This document shows, in pieces, positions 23,240 through 35,203 of a stretch of 64,000 bases of DNA. The DNA lies in assembly GCF_009727055.1 (NCBI RefSeq), contig NC_052358.1, forward strand, positions 40,770,894 to 40,834,893. Direction: 5' to 3'. Under the pieces are notes generated by a model. That model saw only the letters and a program-made list of their open reading frames with translations. It was not told the DNA's origin and did no database searches. The position numbers were made by a program, and so were the translations under genes. Numbering within the stretch: the first letter of the stretch is position 1; each line of letters begins with the position of its first letter. This stretch comes from Benincasa hispida (Eukaryota; Streptophyta; Magnoliopsida; Cucurbitales; Cucurbitaceae).

Positions 23240-23691
23240 GTTGTTTTTGGTGCAGTGAGAATAAACGCGAAGGTATGGGGAGTTGTCATGGGATGCTGAG
23301 AGGACCTTCTTTCCCATTAATCTGTGCCATAATAGAGTACTGTTTCCAACCAAAAAAAAAATCATTAAAATTTAGAAAATAATCAGGGTTAGGGATAAAA
23401 GAAGTGATAAAAGAAGTGGTATTAAGCAAAGCATAATTTCCACCAATCAAGGCTTGTCTACAATAAACCTGATAATTAATTGTGGCAGTCATCCCCAATT
23501 GAACCAAATACCTTAATCAATCCAAAAAAAAACATTATAAAAAATTAAATTATTTGAATGATTAATTTTTGTAAAGTTAAAGAGTTAATTAGAAATTAAA
23601 CCAGAATCCATTGGCAAAAGTATGAGAAACAGTTTTGCCACCACTGTTATAAGCACCACTAGATTCACCAACCCAAGGCTTAGAACAACAG
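23240..23691 (-). pseudogene. captured heparanase-like (GH79) exons, three pieces
   Basis: Plant heparanase-like proteins are secreted GH79 glycosidases. Minus-strand exon a (23691-23602) reads KPWVGESSGAYNSGGKTVS to GFW. Exon b (23511-23379) reads YLVQLGMTATINYQVYCRQ, then LIGGNYALLN and IPNPDY. Exon c (23339-23240) reads LLWHRLMGKKVLSASHDNS and PYLRVYSHC. A Trp codon is split across the a/b intron (donor GT, acceptor AG), as in a genuine gene. Damage: a 12-bp tandem duplication in exon b (TSFITSF) and loss of the exon b donor. This is a C-terminal fragment only. It lies inside the CACTA, downstream of the TXNDC9 fragment on the same strand. Confidence 0.85.
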
Positions 23692-24539
23692 GACTTACGC
23701 ATATAATGCAAATAAATAACTTATATTTGAAAAGGTAATGCAGCACGAACTTACACATATAATGCTCAATGATATCCAAAGAAAAGCAATGCAGCATGAA
23801 CTTACGCACATAATGCAAATAAATAATTTATATTTGAAAAGGCACACAATATCAAATCTTTGAACAACAGAACTTAAAAGGAATTAATGAATGTTCAATG
23901 ATAGAGAAGGTAAGTTGTATATATAGATTTCAGTCATTCATATATAAGAAATTCATAATATTAATTCATGCTTGGCAATCTCTTCGTCCCATCAAAAGTT
24001 CGTCTCAATAATGACACAATAGTTGGAATATCATCCCCATCCTTTAGAAAGTTCGGGTCCAAGTTGTATTACACATGGCACATTTAAAAAATTGTTTTTC
24101 ATTAACAGGTAACAGCTAACAGCCACAAGCTCTTCAAATAAAAAGCAGAAGAATAATAATATGCCTCAATGTTCATGAAAGCTTCTACTTATAACAAAAC
24201 AATAGAAACACAAACCTCATTTTTTGGTGCAACATGGCACTCTCGATCAGCAATAGCCCTTTTGTTACAAATTGCAAGCATTCAAAAATGCACTTACCAA
24301 GAACAATTTTCACCTGAATCCCTTGCTATTGCAAGAAATCCATCTCCTCCCCACCCCTTCCAAACACCTAAAAAATACACAAACAAAAAAGGTTTAAGAC
24401 AAAGGATTGAACGTGAAAATGTTATCAGAATTCATATTCAACTATCCGTGTTTATTGGGAATGTGCATAAGGGATACTCACTTGACACTTATGTTCTAGA
24501 AAAATTTCACCAAATATTAAACCACCACACAATATGTGA

Positions 24540-24850
24540 GAGTGGAGGTATGAGCGAGAGCGAGAGGGGACTTTATGTGCGAGAGCGAGAGTGGAGGTAT
24601 GAGCAAAAGCGAGAGCGAGAGTAACGAGAGTAGCTAGCGGAGGGACGAGCGAAAGCGAGAGGGCTGCGTTGCAAAGACTATTAGCAAGAGCGAGAGCGAG
24701 AGTGAGAGCGGATGGACTTTATGAGTGAGAGCTAGGGATTTCAGCGAGAGGGGAGGGATTTGGGCGAGAGCCGAGAGGGTAGGGATTTGACCTTTATGAG
24801 CGAGCGAGGGATTTGGATGAGAGGGGAGGGATTTGGGTGGAGATATATAC
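24540..24850. repeat. GAGCGAGA-type purine minisatellite in the CACTA
   Basis: Irregular repeats of GAGAGCGAGAG, GAGGGATTTGG and GTATGAGCGAGAGC. The Glu/Arg-rich end of the 24169-24624 frame is an artefact of this repeat. Confidence 0.8.
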
Positions 24851-25268
24851 GTTGTGGTCTACAGGATTGGAATATCTGAATATGGCACACTTATGTAACA
24901 AATGGTGCTGGAAAAAAATGTCAAAAGAATTACCAACCTGGGCCTTTCTGTTCTATTGTGTTTTTCTTTTTCTTCAGCTTGACACTTTCTAGAGAGATCA
25001 AACCTGAAAACAAATTATTAGGAGCAAAATCAATCTTGAATATGGTAATGATAACTTTATCTTCCTCATAAACAGCAACTGCAAGAACTTTAGAGATATC
25101 ATGAAGTGAAAATGTGCTTCAGTGCACTAATACAAGCAAAAATGCCACATTTCTGCCATTCATGGAATGATTGTAAATACATAATCAAACTTGAAGATAT
25201 TGATAATACTCTAAAATTTTAATATAGAACGACATACCAGTAAGCTCTCCAACACCTAAAATGTTAAC

Positions 25269-25696
25269 TTATTCTGAATCTGATGAGTCTGATCTCATAC
25301 TTTGTCGTACACTTCTCCTGGTTTGTGCACTAGATTTTGAAGTATTTATGGATGATTCACCTTCGTGGAAGATGACTTGACATTTTTCCAATCTATCTTC
25401 CAATTCCTCTGTGCTAAATTCGTCAGTTCCACCAAGCTCATCAAATCTTACCTGATGGATTCACATGAGAGAAAGGTAATGTTAATAAAAACAACCATAA
25501 TTCAGTAATCAATGATGTATTATCATAAAGGACATACCACATAGTCATCTACTTTTGCATTCTTGATCAGAGCAAGGGTTGGAAGAACAACGATCTTCAA
25601 CTTCTCAGCCAGAAATGGACTTTTCTCAGCATTAATTTTTACAAAACGTGTCTCAATATGTTGCTTTGCCAAAATGCTCAAGTGCTTGTCCATAAC
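25269..25696 (-). pseudogene. captured TXNDC9-like (thioredoxin domain-containing protein 9) last two exons
   Basis: TXNDC9 proteins are phosducin-like thioredoxin-fold proteins acting with the cytosolic chaperonin. Minus-strand exon 25696-25538 reads MDKHLSILAKQHIETRF, VKINAEKSPFLAEKLKI and VLPTLALIKNAKVDDYV. After a GT-AG intron (25537-25452) the last exon 25451-25269 reads RFDELGGTDEFSTEELEDR, CQVIFHEGESS and ends DSSDSE plus stop. Both exons are open and keep correct splice sites (ACAG acceptor at 25697, GTATGT donor). The N-terminal exons are absent, so it is a gene fragment. The parent gene elsewhere in the genome is presumably intact. Confidence 0.9.
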
Positions 25697-26394
25697 CTGT
25701 AATTTGTGTGAAAATACATTGTTCACCATTAAAATTCCCCAACTTCTCTGTCAAATGTTTGTTTCCGCAATAGTAGAAACCCAGCAGAAAAAAAACCCCT
25801 CAAGCTTCACTTCTAAACGTCCGCACAACATACAAATAAAAACCATTAATCAGTGACCTTCAAACTTCAAACATATAAATTTAAGCAACAAAAAAACAGA
25901 TAATAATATGCGTTAAACATTTGGAATGCTAGTACTCAGATTGAAATATGGAGTGGGGACAAAGAAAATTTCACCTTTGAACAGATCTAACCCAGAGATC
26001 GAAGATTGAAATAGATCTGAGTTGGAAGAACAAGGATCTGAGCGACAATGACCGACTGGGCTACGACGAAAGGGATCTGAGCTACAATGACTGACTTGTA
26101 CCTTTGATGGCTCGACTTCAATTGAATGGACAGCTGGGCTTGTACCTTCAACAACGGAACGAACTGTTGGGCTTCGTCGGAATGGATGGTGGATCTCCTA
26201 GAAGAAGACGACTAGATCTACTATGCTATGCGTGAAGAACGACAAATCTTCCACGACTAGATCTAAGGTATGACGAGGTCCAGAGAGCGAGGAGGTGGCG
26301 AGATGGTGTCGAGCTACGGCGAGCAGCGGGGCAAGGTCCATGGAGCGAGGAGGTGGCTGATAGGGAAAATAGGATTTAGAAAAAGAAATGAAAA

Positions 26395-26628
26395 AAAATT
26401 GGGGGGGGGGGGGAGGAATGGGTTTTGTTTTGTTTTTTTTTTTTTTTTTAAAAAAAAAAAGAATGGATCTTTAATGTAGATTTTAAACGACATTAAAGGT
26501 ATTACCTACAATGTCGGTTTAAAAATCGACATTAAAGATCGTTTTTTTTTTAAAAAAAAACAAAACCGACATTATACATCCGGTTTTACTTTTTCCAACC
26601 GACATTAAAGCCCAAAATTCTTGTAATG
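26395..26628. repeat. CACTA right subterminal and terminal repeats
   Basis: It holds G, T and A homopolymer runs (26401-26460), then TTTAATGTAG, CGACATTAAAGG, AATGTCGG and ATCGACATTAAAG. It mirrors the left end and finishes in TTCTTGTAATG. Confidence 0.85.
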
Positions 26629-26631
26629 AGA

Positions 26632-27532
26632 TAAATTTAGTGAGTTACCGGCATTCTGTTTCTTATCCAAGTATGATTCCAATGATGAAAAAATATGCTT
26701 CTATTTCTTTTCGTATACACTAGTCAACTTAGTTCTAAAATAGTCACCTCATGCAATATTTCTTGAAGTTGGGGTTTGCTAGCTTTTCTTCAAACTTTCT
26801 TTACAACGCATTCTATGACCATCGCATAACTTATTTTAATCTTTTGGCAATGACGACATTGTCGCATTTTAAATTTGGGGGTGAGGGTATTTATTTTCGA
26901 CCTTGCTATTTTTTTTTTTTAAAAAACATTTTTGAGAATAAAAACTCCACTGTCAACGCAATGGGAAACCCATGTTGATAAAGTTAAGTTGTGAAAGGCA
27001 CTTACTTGTAGTTGGATGTCTGCATGACACACGTGGGGGCAAGCCAAAATGAAAGTAAGTCACTAGGATCAACGCAAAAATAAATGATCGCAACTCCACT
27101 GCCTAATTGGTATGAGTTAGTCTGAGAAAGAGTGCATTGCTCATAGTTGGATGTTTGCATGACACACGTGGGGCAAGCCAAAACGAAGGTAAGCACTCAG
27201 ATCAGCACAAGGTCAGAGAGAGAAAAAAAATATATAGAAGAAAATTGTTGTGCAAGGATAAAATCATTTGACACTCCGGTAAAAAAAATCTTTTTTGAAA
27301 TAAATCATGCGATGTTCCGAAATTTAGTAAAGTCCTTTTGAAAGTTAAACTTGCAGTCCCTAGGTCTTAGAAATATTTTAAGAAGAGACTTGAATAAGAC
27401 TTAAGAAAATTCTTGTATATAAGACTTGAATGATGTATCCTTGAGAAATCTATGAAAAGAACTTTGCAGTGGACTTGATAAAGGAATCTTTAGCTTATGC
27501 TTGAGGACAAGCATTGCTTAAATTTGGGGGTG
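26632..27532 (+). other. B internal 3' region with duplicated segment and polypurine tract
   Basis: No coding potential seen. A segment containing TAGTTGGATGTCTGCATGAC and ACACGTGGGG is present twice (about 26998-27080 and 27128-27205). AATTTGGGGGTG at 27521-27532, just before the LTR, is the polypurine tract. Confidence 0.75.
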
Positions 27533-29178
27533 TGATAACAGGAAGAAATGCACGTTATCATTGTGCTAAGTTATTAAACAATGTTGGATTGCATTGATAA
27601 AATATTTTAAATTGCGTCCATTAAGCATAAATGCTATAATATTGCGGTCACATGCGTTCAGCGCATTAGAACTATTGATTTTTGTATTTTTGTGCAGAAT
27701 ATGCGTTAACACAATGCAAGATTACGATCATAGGAAACTATCAGTCGAGCGCAACTTCACCATAAGACTTTGCGTTGATCGTGCTTGCAAACATTCGCTC
27801 GAGAAGGATCGTCGAAACCTGGTCAATGCAACATGGTGGGCGCATCTGGATGAAAGGCCAATTAAGAGTGATGGGATAGAAAGCTGATAACAGTCAAATC
27901 CAAATTAAGTTGACAGTCGATAATGGTCAAAAAGTACATTCAGCTTTATCGGTAACAATCATTCGACGAGTCAATCAGGAATTAAAGTTGTCCCATCTGT
28001 ACAACCGGGAGACAGAAGCCTCCGTTCACCATTGATTCCCTATAAATACCAAGTGCATTCTTTAGAAAAGGGGTTGATCAGTTAACAAGTTCACCGTTTT
28101 TACAACCAGTTGCTTCTGTTCATAGTTTTCTTTTCCATTTTAAGGCGAAGCAAGAGAAGAGTGGTGGCGCTGAAGATCGCTCAGGGCAACTCGAGAGAGA
28201 ACCTTAGGGCATAAGGGTAGAGAGTGAGCCGACTCTCGCGAGAGTGAATATCTTTAGAGCACGAGTAGAAACAGTGTAAATGCCTGGCAGCAAGAAATTG
28301 CTACCAGGCTCTTTATTATACTTGCATTGTTATTTATACTTCATCTTCGTATCTATTCAATGGAAGTTCTATTTCTACATCTGCTCACTTTCTTAATACG
28401 CATGAGTAGCTAAACTAGTTGAATGGGTTGAGAAGAACTAAGTTAATATGACCTAGGAAGTTCATTGCTTGCGATTGTCTTGTTTTATGCTGTGCAAAAT
28501 ACCCTTTAGAGTTACTCGAGAGAAAGTCTAAAGAAAAAACCTAATGTCTCGAGAGAGCTAGGTTAGAATCTAGACTCAAAAGAGCAAGATTAGGCTTGCA
28601 TAAACAAGAGATAAGGACTTAGAGATAAGCTCTATTTGTCAACTTGCATCGCATGCATCCTAGGAATAGGTATGATATTATGTGGTCGCATTTGTGTGGA
28701 CGTCATTTCGTCCTCGCATAAATATGAATAGAGGTTTATACCCTGTAGACTTATTGCATAATTATCGCATGCGTTCTAGCCTTAGAAGCCATGGTATTTG
28801 CACCGAGAAGTGGTATACTATTGTATGCATGTTGCATGAACGCATTCTAGGGAGTGTTAGCCGAAACTTTTCTCAACCCGTTCACCGCATATTTATCGTA
28901 TTTTTCCGTTTACCAACTCTTTTCAAACTCCGCCACATTTGTTATTTATTTTCATCAATGCAAACAACAAACCCAACGATTTATTTATTTTCCCGATTAC
29001 TGCAAGTCTTCATAAAAATCAACAACGCAACTATTTTAACAAGTCCCTATGTTTGACCCTGGACTTACCAGGAAACTCAGAAGAATTTACACTTGAAGTC
29101 CGCTGGGGAAACTTGAGTGCACAACGCAATCCATCAACGCATATCATTTATATTTCCACTTAATAAAATAACGCATCA
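27533..29178 (+). repeat. B 3' LTR
   Basis: 1646 bp, TGATAACAGG...AACGCATCA, followed directly by the target duplication TACCT. It lacks an 8-bp TCGCAAAG segment present near 18663 in the 5' LTR. Confidence 0.92.
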
Positions 29179-31199
29179 TACCTATGAGCGGAAGCGGATC
29201 TTTCCATTTTCATTGTGACAGAATTTTCACACATACATTCTAACATACAGATATTCATTGAAAAAGCTAATTACTAGCGTGCTTTAAAAGATAATAACAA
29301 AAGACCGAGAGAACGTACTAGTTAAAGACTTTCTTCAATAAACTTGGTCTCACGTGGATAAATTCCTCTCGCTCTTTCTCGTCCAGCAAGCAATCACCTA
29401 GCACCACCATGGTCGTCTACACGAATAGCAGCGTATGAACAAAAAGCAAATGGGGATAACACCACCACTCGAAGCCCTCAATATTCTTGAAGTGAGAATC
29501 CAAAGGGTGGACTTTGATGGAATTGGTAGAGGGGAGGAGGCAAAGCAATCGTGTACTATGAACAAACAAATGGGAGAAAGGGAAGACTATCGTATAGTCG
29601 GGTGCTTGATCATCTAGGTTAGGGTACACAATCATGTAGTAATTGCTAAGGGATCGTCTATCAAAAGGTAAGCGATCATTTAGATAACCGCGGGTGATCG
29701 TTTAGGAAACGCGGGTTTGCGATCGTTTAGTAGGCAAGCACTATCGTATAGGCTCTCAACACTAAGCGATACAAGACTTTCACCCCGTGAGCAATTTAGC
29801 GTGTCTTGTGCAAAACGAAAACTATTTTTCATTTTATTCTCCAGTTACTTGAACTGAATTGAACTTCCCACTTTCGCATGAATTCGGAGAAAACTTTGGC
29901 CAATTATCTCATAGCCGCCCAATTAATAAAATAATGAATATAATCATATTATATTCTTAACCTATAGTTTGATATTATATATCAACTATAATATCTTCTC
30001 CTCTACTTGATATAAATCATATTTATATCCAATTTTCTCCAAACTAATGTATCTCATACATTTAGTCAATCATATCATATATAATTAACCAGTCCAATTA
30101 TATCATATATAATCGAACTTCCTCTTGTCAATTTGAACATTTCCATCTGACCCAAAAACCGATTCTCAACTTTTATCTAAGCGGCTCGAAGCTCTAACGG
30201 TACATGAATAGTTGACTAAACTCTTTAGCCACATGATTCACCATCTGTTAACTAGTAGGCATTCCACTAAAGACTGAAAGCTAAACTCTTCTTACCATAG
30301 ATATATTTCTATGTCCGTCGGATATAACCAATCATGAGTGTGATAACCTTTCAAAGATCCTCGTAAGTATAGCTGGGCCAATTTACCATTTTTCCCTTGT
30401 AATTACATCTCACTCCTTAAGTACCACGGATCCCTCTAATGAACAATACAACATAGTCCAACTATGTATGAACACCTCTTGGTGCGCTATATCGTTCAAG
30501 CCCTGGAATCAGCCCTTAAGGGAGCTATCTATCTACTTACCCTTATTTCGAGGAAGGAGTGAATTCCATCTTGTGTAGCTGAGTTCACAGCTCCCAAATT
30601 ACACGAATCCCCAAAGTGGTAGGTTTGAGTCGACGACCTTGCCAGTCGCACCCATGCAAATCAAAGGACCACCCTCAATGACAGAAGTTCTCAACTCACT
30701 CAGGATTGAGGTCATGTTATCTTTGGTCATCCTAGTGAAGTGAAGTCTCTATCATGAAACGGTGTTATATAACGAGACGTTAACACTTTGTGGTCAAGTC
30801 TTATACAAACTCTTTATATAGGATGCCCCCGCTCGCATGTTCCCTACACGAATGATCAGGATCAGACCATCTATGACAAGTCACAACACTTGTAACTATT
30901 CCACAAAGCGGGCCGCATCCATAGGATTAGCAAGATAAGGTTTCCCTCCTATATCCATATACTACAAACCCTTTTGGTTATCACTTAAGATATGATCGAA
31001 TTGTATGTCACCACATACATGCTTAAGTTACCTAAAGACAACCAGGGATTTTAGTTTATAGGTTTTTGGTGAAGCAAATAAAACATTCAGATAAACAAAA
31101 TTAAGAAGTGAAGTAAATATCATATATTATACATCATAAGGTTTTTAGAAACTGTTTACAAACTACAGGACACGAGACTTTAAGGCATCAACCCTAACA

Positions 31200-31213
31200 A
31201 TCTCCCACTTATC
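31200..31213 (-). promoter_or_regulatory. C polypurine tract
   Basis: Minus strand GGATAAGTGGGAGAT immediately before the 3' LTR start (TGTTAGGG). Confidence 0.75.
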
Positions 31214-32843
31214 CTAAAACAAAGTGGGGTGTACAAAAAACAAGTACAAAACAATAAACTAGGGCATAAATGCCCTGTAGACCCATGCTCTGAAGATGAC
31301 CCTTAAACACTGTAGCGGTGAGAGCCTTTGTAAACGAGTCAGCAACATTGTGCTTCGAAGCGATCTTCATGATGATCACGTCCCCTCGATGCACTATCTC
31401 GCAGATCAGTTGATACTTCCACTCTATGTGTTTGTCACGCCTGTGACTCCTAGGCTCCTTGGAGATCGCCATAGCCCTACTATTGTCACAAAAGAGGGTG
31501 ATTGGCCTAGACATATCTGGAACAACTTCCAGTTCTGCCAAGAACTTCTTAAGCCCGATGACCTTCTTAGTAGCTTCGTAAGCCGCTCGTACTCTGCCTC
31601 CATAGTGGAGTCGTCGATGCACCCCTACTTGTTGCTTCGTCATACTACTGCTCCTTTGTTAAGAGTAAAGACTGACCTTAAAGTGGACTTGCGAGAGTCC
31701 TTATCAGTCTGAAAGTCTGAATCCGTGTATCTAGTAAGGATCAAATCCCTAGATCCATACACGAGCATGTAGTCCCTCATTCTCCGAAGATACTTGAGGA
31801 TGTTTTTCACTGCGGTCCAGTGTAGCAGATGTTTGGTCTAGTATAGAGCATCGTGTACATCAAACTGCCAACGGTAGATGCATATGGGACCCGTCTCATT
31901 TCCTGAACCTCTTGAGGCATCTTAGGACACATGTCCTTAGACAAAGTGACTCCATGCCTGAATGGCAGTAGGCCCTTCTTGGAGTCTTGAATCGAGTAAT
32001 TGAGCAACATCTTGTCAATGTACGATACCTGAGACAGTGCTAGGACTTTGTTCTTCTGATCCGGAAAGATCTGTATACCTAGAACAAACTGAGCCTCTCC
32101 CAAATGTTTCATTTGGAATTGGGTCACTAGCAAGTTCTTAACTGCAGTCAGTAGGCCTACATCATTCCCAATGAGTAGTATATTGTCTACATACAACACT
32201 AAGAAAACTACTGAAGCGTTGACGATCTTCTTGTAGACACAAGGTTCATCAACATTCTGGTCAAAGCCATATGGCTTGATTACAGTATCAAATCGTATGT
32301 TCCAAGATCTAGACGCCTGTTTCAGCCCATAAATGGACTGATTCAGTTTGAAAACTTTTTGCTCTTAACCTTTGGGCTATGAATCCCTCGGGTTGCACCA
32401 TGTAAATGGTCTCCTCAAGATTGCCATTCAAAAAGGCTGTCTTGACGCCCATTTGCCAGATCTCATAATTATAATAAGTTACAATGGACAGAAGGATGCG
32501 GATCAACTTTAACATGATAACAAGTGAAAAAGTCTCCTCATAGTCAACTTCCTCTACCTGGGTATAACCCTTTGCCACAAGTCGAGCCTTGAAGGTTTGC
32601 ACCTTCCCATCAACACCCCATTTGCGCTTGTAGATCCGAAGGTCTTACCCCATTAAGCTGATCTACAAGATCCCATACTGAGTTCAAGTACATCGACTCC
32701 ATATCGAGATCCATGGCTTTGACCCATTCATTTCGGTCAACATCCTCCATTGCCTTCTTATAAAACAACGGATCCTCAACGTCGCCATATGCTACCATAG
32801 CAAGGATTTTTGTGAAACCTAGATAGTGAACAGGCAGGTTCAC
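31209..32843 (-). pseudogene. copia C reverse transcriptase and RNase H
   Basis: Minus-strand order: NEWVKAMDLDMESM (32843 on), FKARLVAKGYTQ, the first catalytic block as GVKTAFLNG (Asp replaced by Gly), QPEGFI, then MLYVDNILLIGND, where the catalytic Asp-Asp has become Asp-Asn. MKHLGEAQFVLGIQI and PYASTVGSLMY follow. RNase H (31643-31209) shows FCDNSRAMAISK and HRRDKHIEWKY, ending in KHNVADSFTKAL. Frame changes near 32640, 32340 and 31800. Two lost catalytic residues plus frameshifts make it dead. Confidence 0.9.
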
Positions 32844-33180
32844 AACCCTCCCACCGTGTCAAGGTTCCCTCAACTCTTGAGCTGGAACTGACCTACTAGA
32901 TGAACTATCATCAACAACTCTTGCTTATGGCGCAGGCCCTTCAACAACTATTGTTGAAGTTTCAGTAGTTTCGTTAGAAAGCTCACGCAACACGACTTTA
33001 CTACATGGACTGTGCTCCTTAATATGATCCTCCTCCAGGAAAGTAGTGTTCATGGAAACAAACACCCTATTTTCCAACGGATCATAAAAATAACCCCCTT
33101 GTTACCTTTGGGGTAGCCTACAAAGAGGCATAACCTCGACCATGGTTTCAACTTCTTAAGATTCACCTCAAGCACATGTG
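32844..33180 (-). pseudogene. copia C integrase C-terminal end and linker
   Basis: On the minus strand: HVLEVNLKKLKP, SRLCLFVGYPKG, GYFYDPLENRVFVSMNTTF, then an acidic Ser/Thr-rich linker. It is the continuation of the integrase at 39362-40346, interrupted by gypsy A. Confidence 0.8.
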
Positions 33181-33185
33181 TCAAG

Positions 33186-34982
33186 TGATAACTTGTAGAA
33201 ATACAAGTTATTTATGCTACCTTATCTAGATATTGTGGCCAAAAGTAAGGTACTATGCACTGATTGTAGGTAAATTAAATTAGTTTGTTAATAATTTCAA
33301 ATGCTTGCAAGAAAATCCACTAATGCCAAAAGATGGAGATATGGCGAACATTTACTCTGTTTTGCAAGAAAATCAAAGTCACCACTTGTGCCCATAGCTC
33401 AAGAGAATTTCATCAACGCATCCTATCACTATTGCACCCATAGAACGTCAACGCACAGACATTCATTGAAGAAACGACGCAATACGATAGTCGATCCCGA
33501 TCCTCATGACAACCACATGCGGTTATAAAAACAAACGCCGCATGCGAACCTGCGATCGAGTGATGCAAATGAGCAACGTAAGAGTGGGAGATTTAGACAC
33601 GTGTACAGAACGGTTGTGCACAATTGACGGTCTGATTGCATAACAGAAGGAATAAGATCCCTCCATCTTCAAAATTTCCATAACCAGCAGTGAGGACCAC
33701 TTGGCCGGCGTCACACCTATAAATACCCCAGAGGATTCAAGGAAAACTTATGCTATTCGATCTGGGTGAAGTGCTACAACATTAAAAAGAGAGAAGAGCT
33801 TAGCTGAGTGCTGCAAAGTCAAATCCGGAAGAAGAAAAGATAAGACTGAAAGATGTAATCTCCATTCGATCTGTTAATATCCCCGAGCGAAGCTCTGTTC
33901 AAAGACACTACTACCGGAGGAGCTAGCTGAGAGGGAAGTTCATCCCACCATCCATTCATCCACAACCTGCAAGTAGACTTTCATCAATCGGTGACCAATA
34001 CATTGGCGCCCGATTGTCCTTTCTCTACCCTTCTATGTATTTCACGTTCTTTCTATTTTCTTATTCATTCATCATGTATCAAACTCAAAATAGAAATATT
34101 AGTAGTTTCGATATAATCCATTATTCATCTTCTATCTATCATCGTGCACCCGTTATTCACTTTCTTCATTATGTGTTTCTGATCTTTCGATAAGTGTTAT
34201 GAATTTCTGAAGGCTTAATGTAAATTAAAGTTATAAAATGCATTTAGCTAAGGCATGCTGTACGGCATCTTCACTTGTGAGAGCAGAAGTGAAGATGTCA
34301 TTCTGATCTATCGAGAGAAGGTCAAGAGAGTGCATTAACTAAAGCGAGTAGTACTTTCGGACATGGAAGCAACCTTGCGTTCATTACGTTGGACTCTAGT
34401 TTTCACGCAGACATGCCGGAAACGTGGCCGATCACTGAAAGGTGTATGCCATAAGGAAAACGGAACAGTATTCGTAACTCTACTTTCGTTGAGACTTTGT
34501 GATGTTTTGTATTCTTATTCTTCTTTTCTTTTCTCCTCCTAAGACTTGTCGCTATATACCATGTCCTTGCACAGCCTTCCCAGCTAGCCTTAATCTTAGC
34601 ATCTTGTACATGTAACCTGTATCTAATACATCTAGCTTAGGTTTACTGTATTTTTACCGCTTTACTTTACTTTACTGTTATTTTATTACTTTTGTATATT
34701 ACACTCCAGAAATCAAAGATTGAAAAACTAGTCGCATAACATCATGAAAATATCGCATTAAACCGGTACCATATTTCCCCGTGTTCGACCTCGGATCACA
34801 CCAAGAAACTTGCGATGGAATTACACTTGGTTTCATCGTAAGGAAACTTGTGGCACAATTGGGTATACTACCGAATCCTAGTAAATATCGCATAAACCAT
34901 AGTAGTATCGCATTGCATGCATCGCATAGCACTCCTATTAGTCAACAATACATTAATATATATGCATTCAATTGTGGCAACA
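33186..34982 (+). repeat. A 5' LTR
   Basis: 1797 bp, TGATAACTTGTAGAAATAC...TTGTGGCAACA, with TATAAATACCCC around 33719 as likely TATA box. It matches 37561-39356 closely and the solo LTR 2096-3877 less closely. Confidence 0.9.
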
Positions 34983-34991
34983 ACAAGTTTA

Positions 34992-35009
34992 TGGCGTCGT
35001 TGCTTGGGA
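34992..35009 (+). promoter_or_regulatory. A primer binding site, tRNA-Asp type
   Basis: TGGCGTCGTTGCTTGGGA fits the tRNA-Asp 3' end with two changes, nine bases after the LTR. Confidence 0.8.
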
Positions 35010-35203
35010 AATAACTGGTCAACGGTTTAATGTTTGAATATTTTCATGATTTATGCAGGACAGATCTCTTTGTATTGGCTATTCAACGCGAAGAATAGTC
35101 TGACAGCTTAGACGTTCAGAGTAATCTGGTAAGCCTACGCGGGCCTAGAGATCCAGTAAATCTTTCGCGCCGAGTTCATCAGAACCGCATTCTTTGGTGA
35201 AAG

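Larger units (their letters stand above)
21724..26628. mobile_element. CACTA transposon carrying two host gene fragments
   Basis: It begins CACTAGAAGAAATT and ends AATTCTTGTAATG, imperfect terminal inverted repeats. The 3-bp target duplication AGA is exact (21721-21723, 26629-26631). Both ends carry subterminal repeats of TTTAATGTCGG/CCGACATTAAA, as CACTA elements do. No transposase (TNPD/TNPA) motif is recognisable in its 4.9 kb, so it is non-autonomous. The interior holds exons of a heparanase-like gene and of a TXNDC9-like gene, both on the minus strand. Confidence 0.92.
17355..29178 (+). mobile_element. Ty3/gypsy element B, gag-PR only
   Basis: 5' LTR 17355-19012, PBS, gag, protease, CACTA insertion, 3' tail, polypurine tract and 3' LTR 27533-29178. 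The target duplication TACCT is perfect (17350-17354, 29179-29183). Without the CACTA it is about 6.9 kb. No RT, RNase H or integrase motif is found between protease and polypurine tract. It therefore needs enzymes from a relative to move. tRNA-Asp priming and a CDLGA protease place it near the Athila/Tat clade. Confidence 0.92.
17328..31199 (-). repeat. C 3' LTR, split by gypsy B
   Basis: It consists of 17328-17354 and 29184-31199 (about 2.04 kb without B). On the plus strand it starts TGAAGGAACTC and ends ACCCTAACA. It is related to the solo LTR at 49221-51197, both having an end of the type CTCAT...TTCTTCA on the coding strand. Confidence 0.85.

Noticed and set aside
24169..24624. 151-residue open frame ending in Glu/Arg repeats
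   Set aside because: The end is the GAGCGA minisatellite and the rest has no recognisable domain. Other frames through the repeat are equally open.
28682..29163. Open frames of 124 and 74 residues
   Set aside because: They lie wholly inside B's 3' LTR, and the counterpart frames in the 5' LTR (18615-18930) are disrupted differently. LTR sequence, not genes.
30371..31199. Possible inverted repeat relation between 29.2-31.2 kb and 49.2-51.2 kb
   Set aside because: Explained by opposite orientation of two copies of the same LTR family, not by a foldback element.
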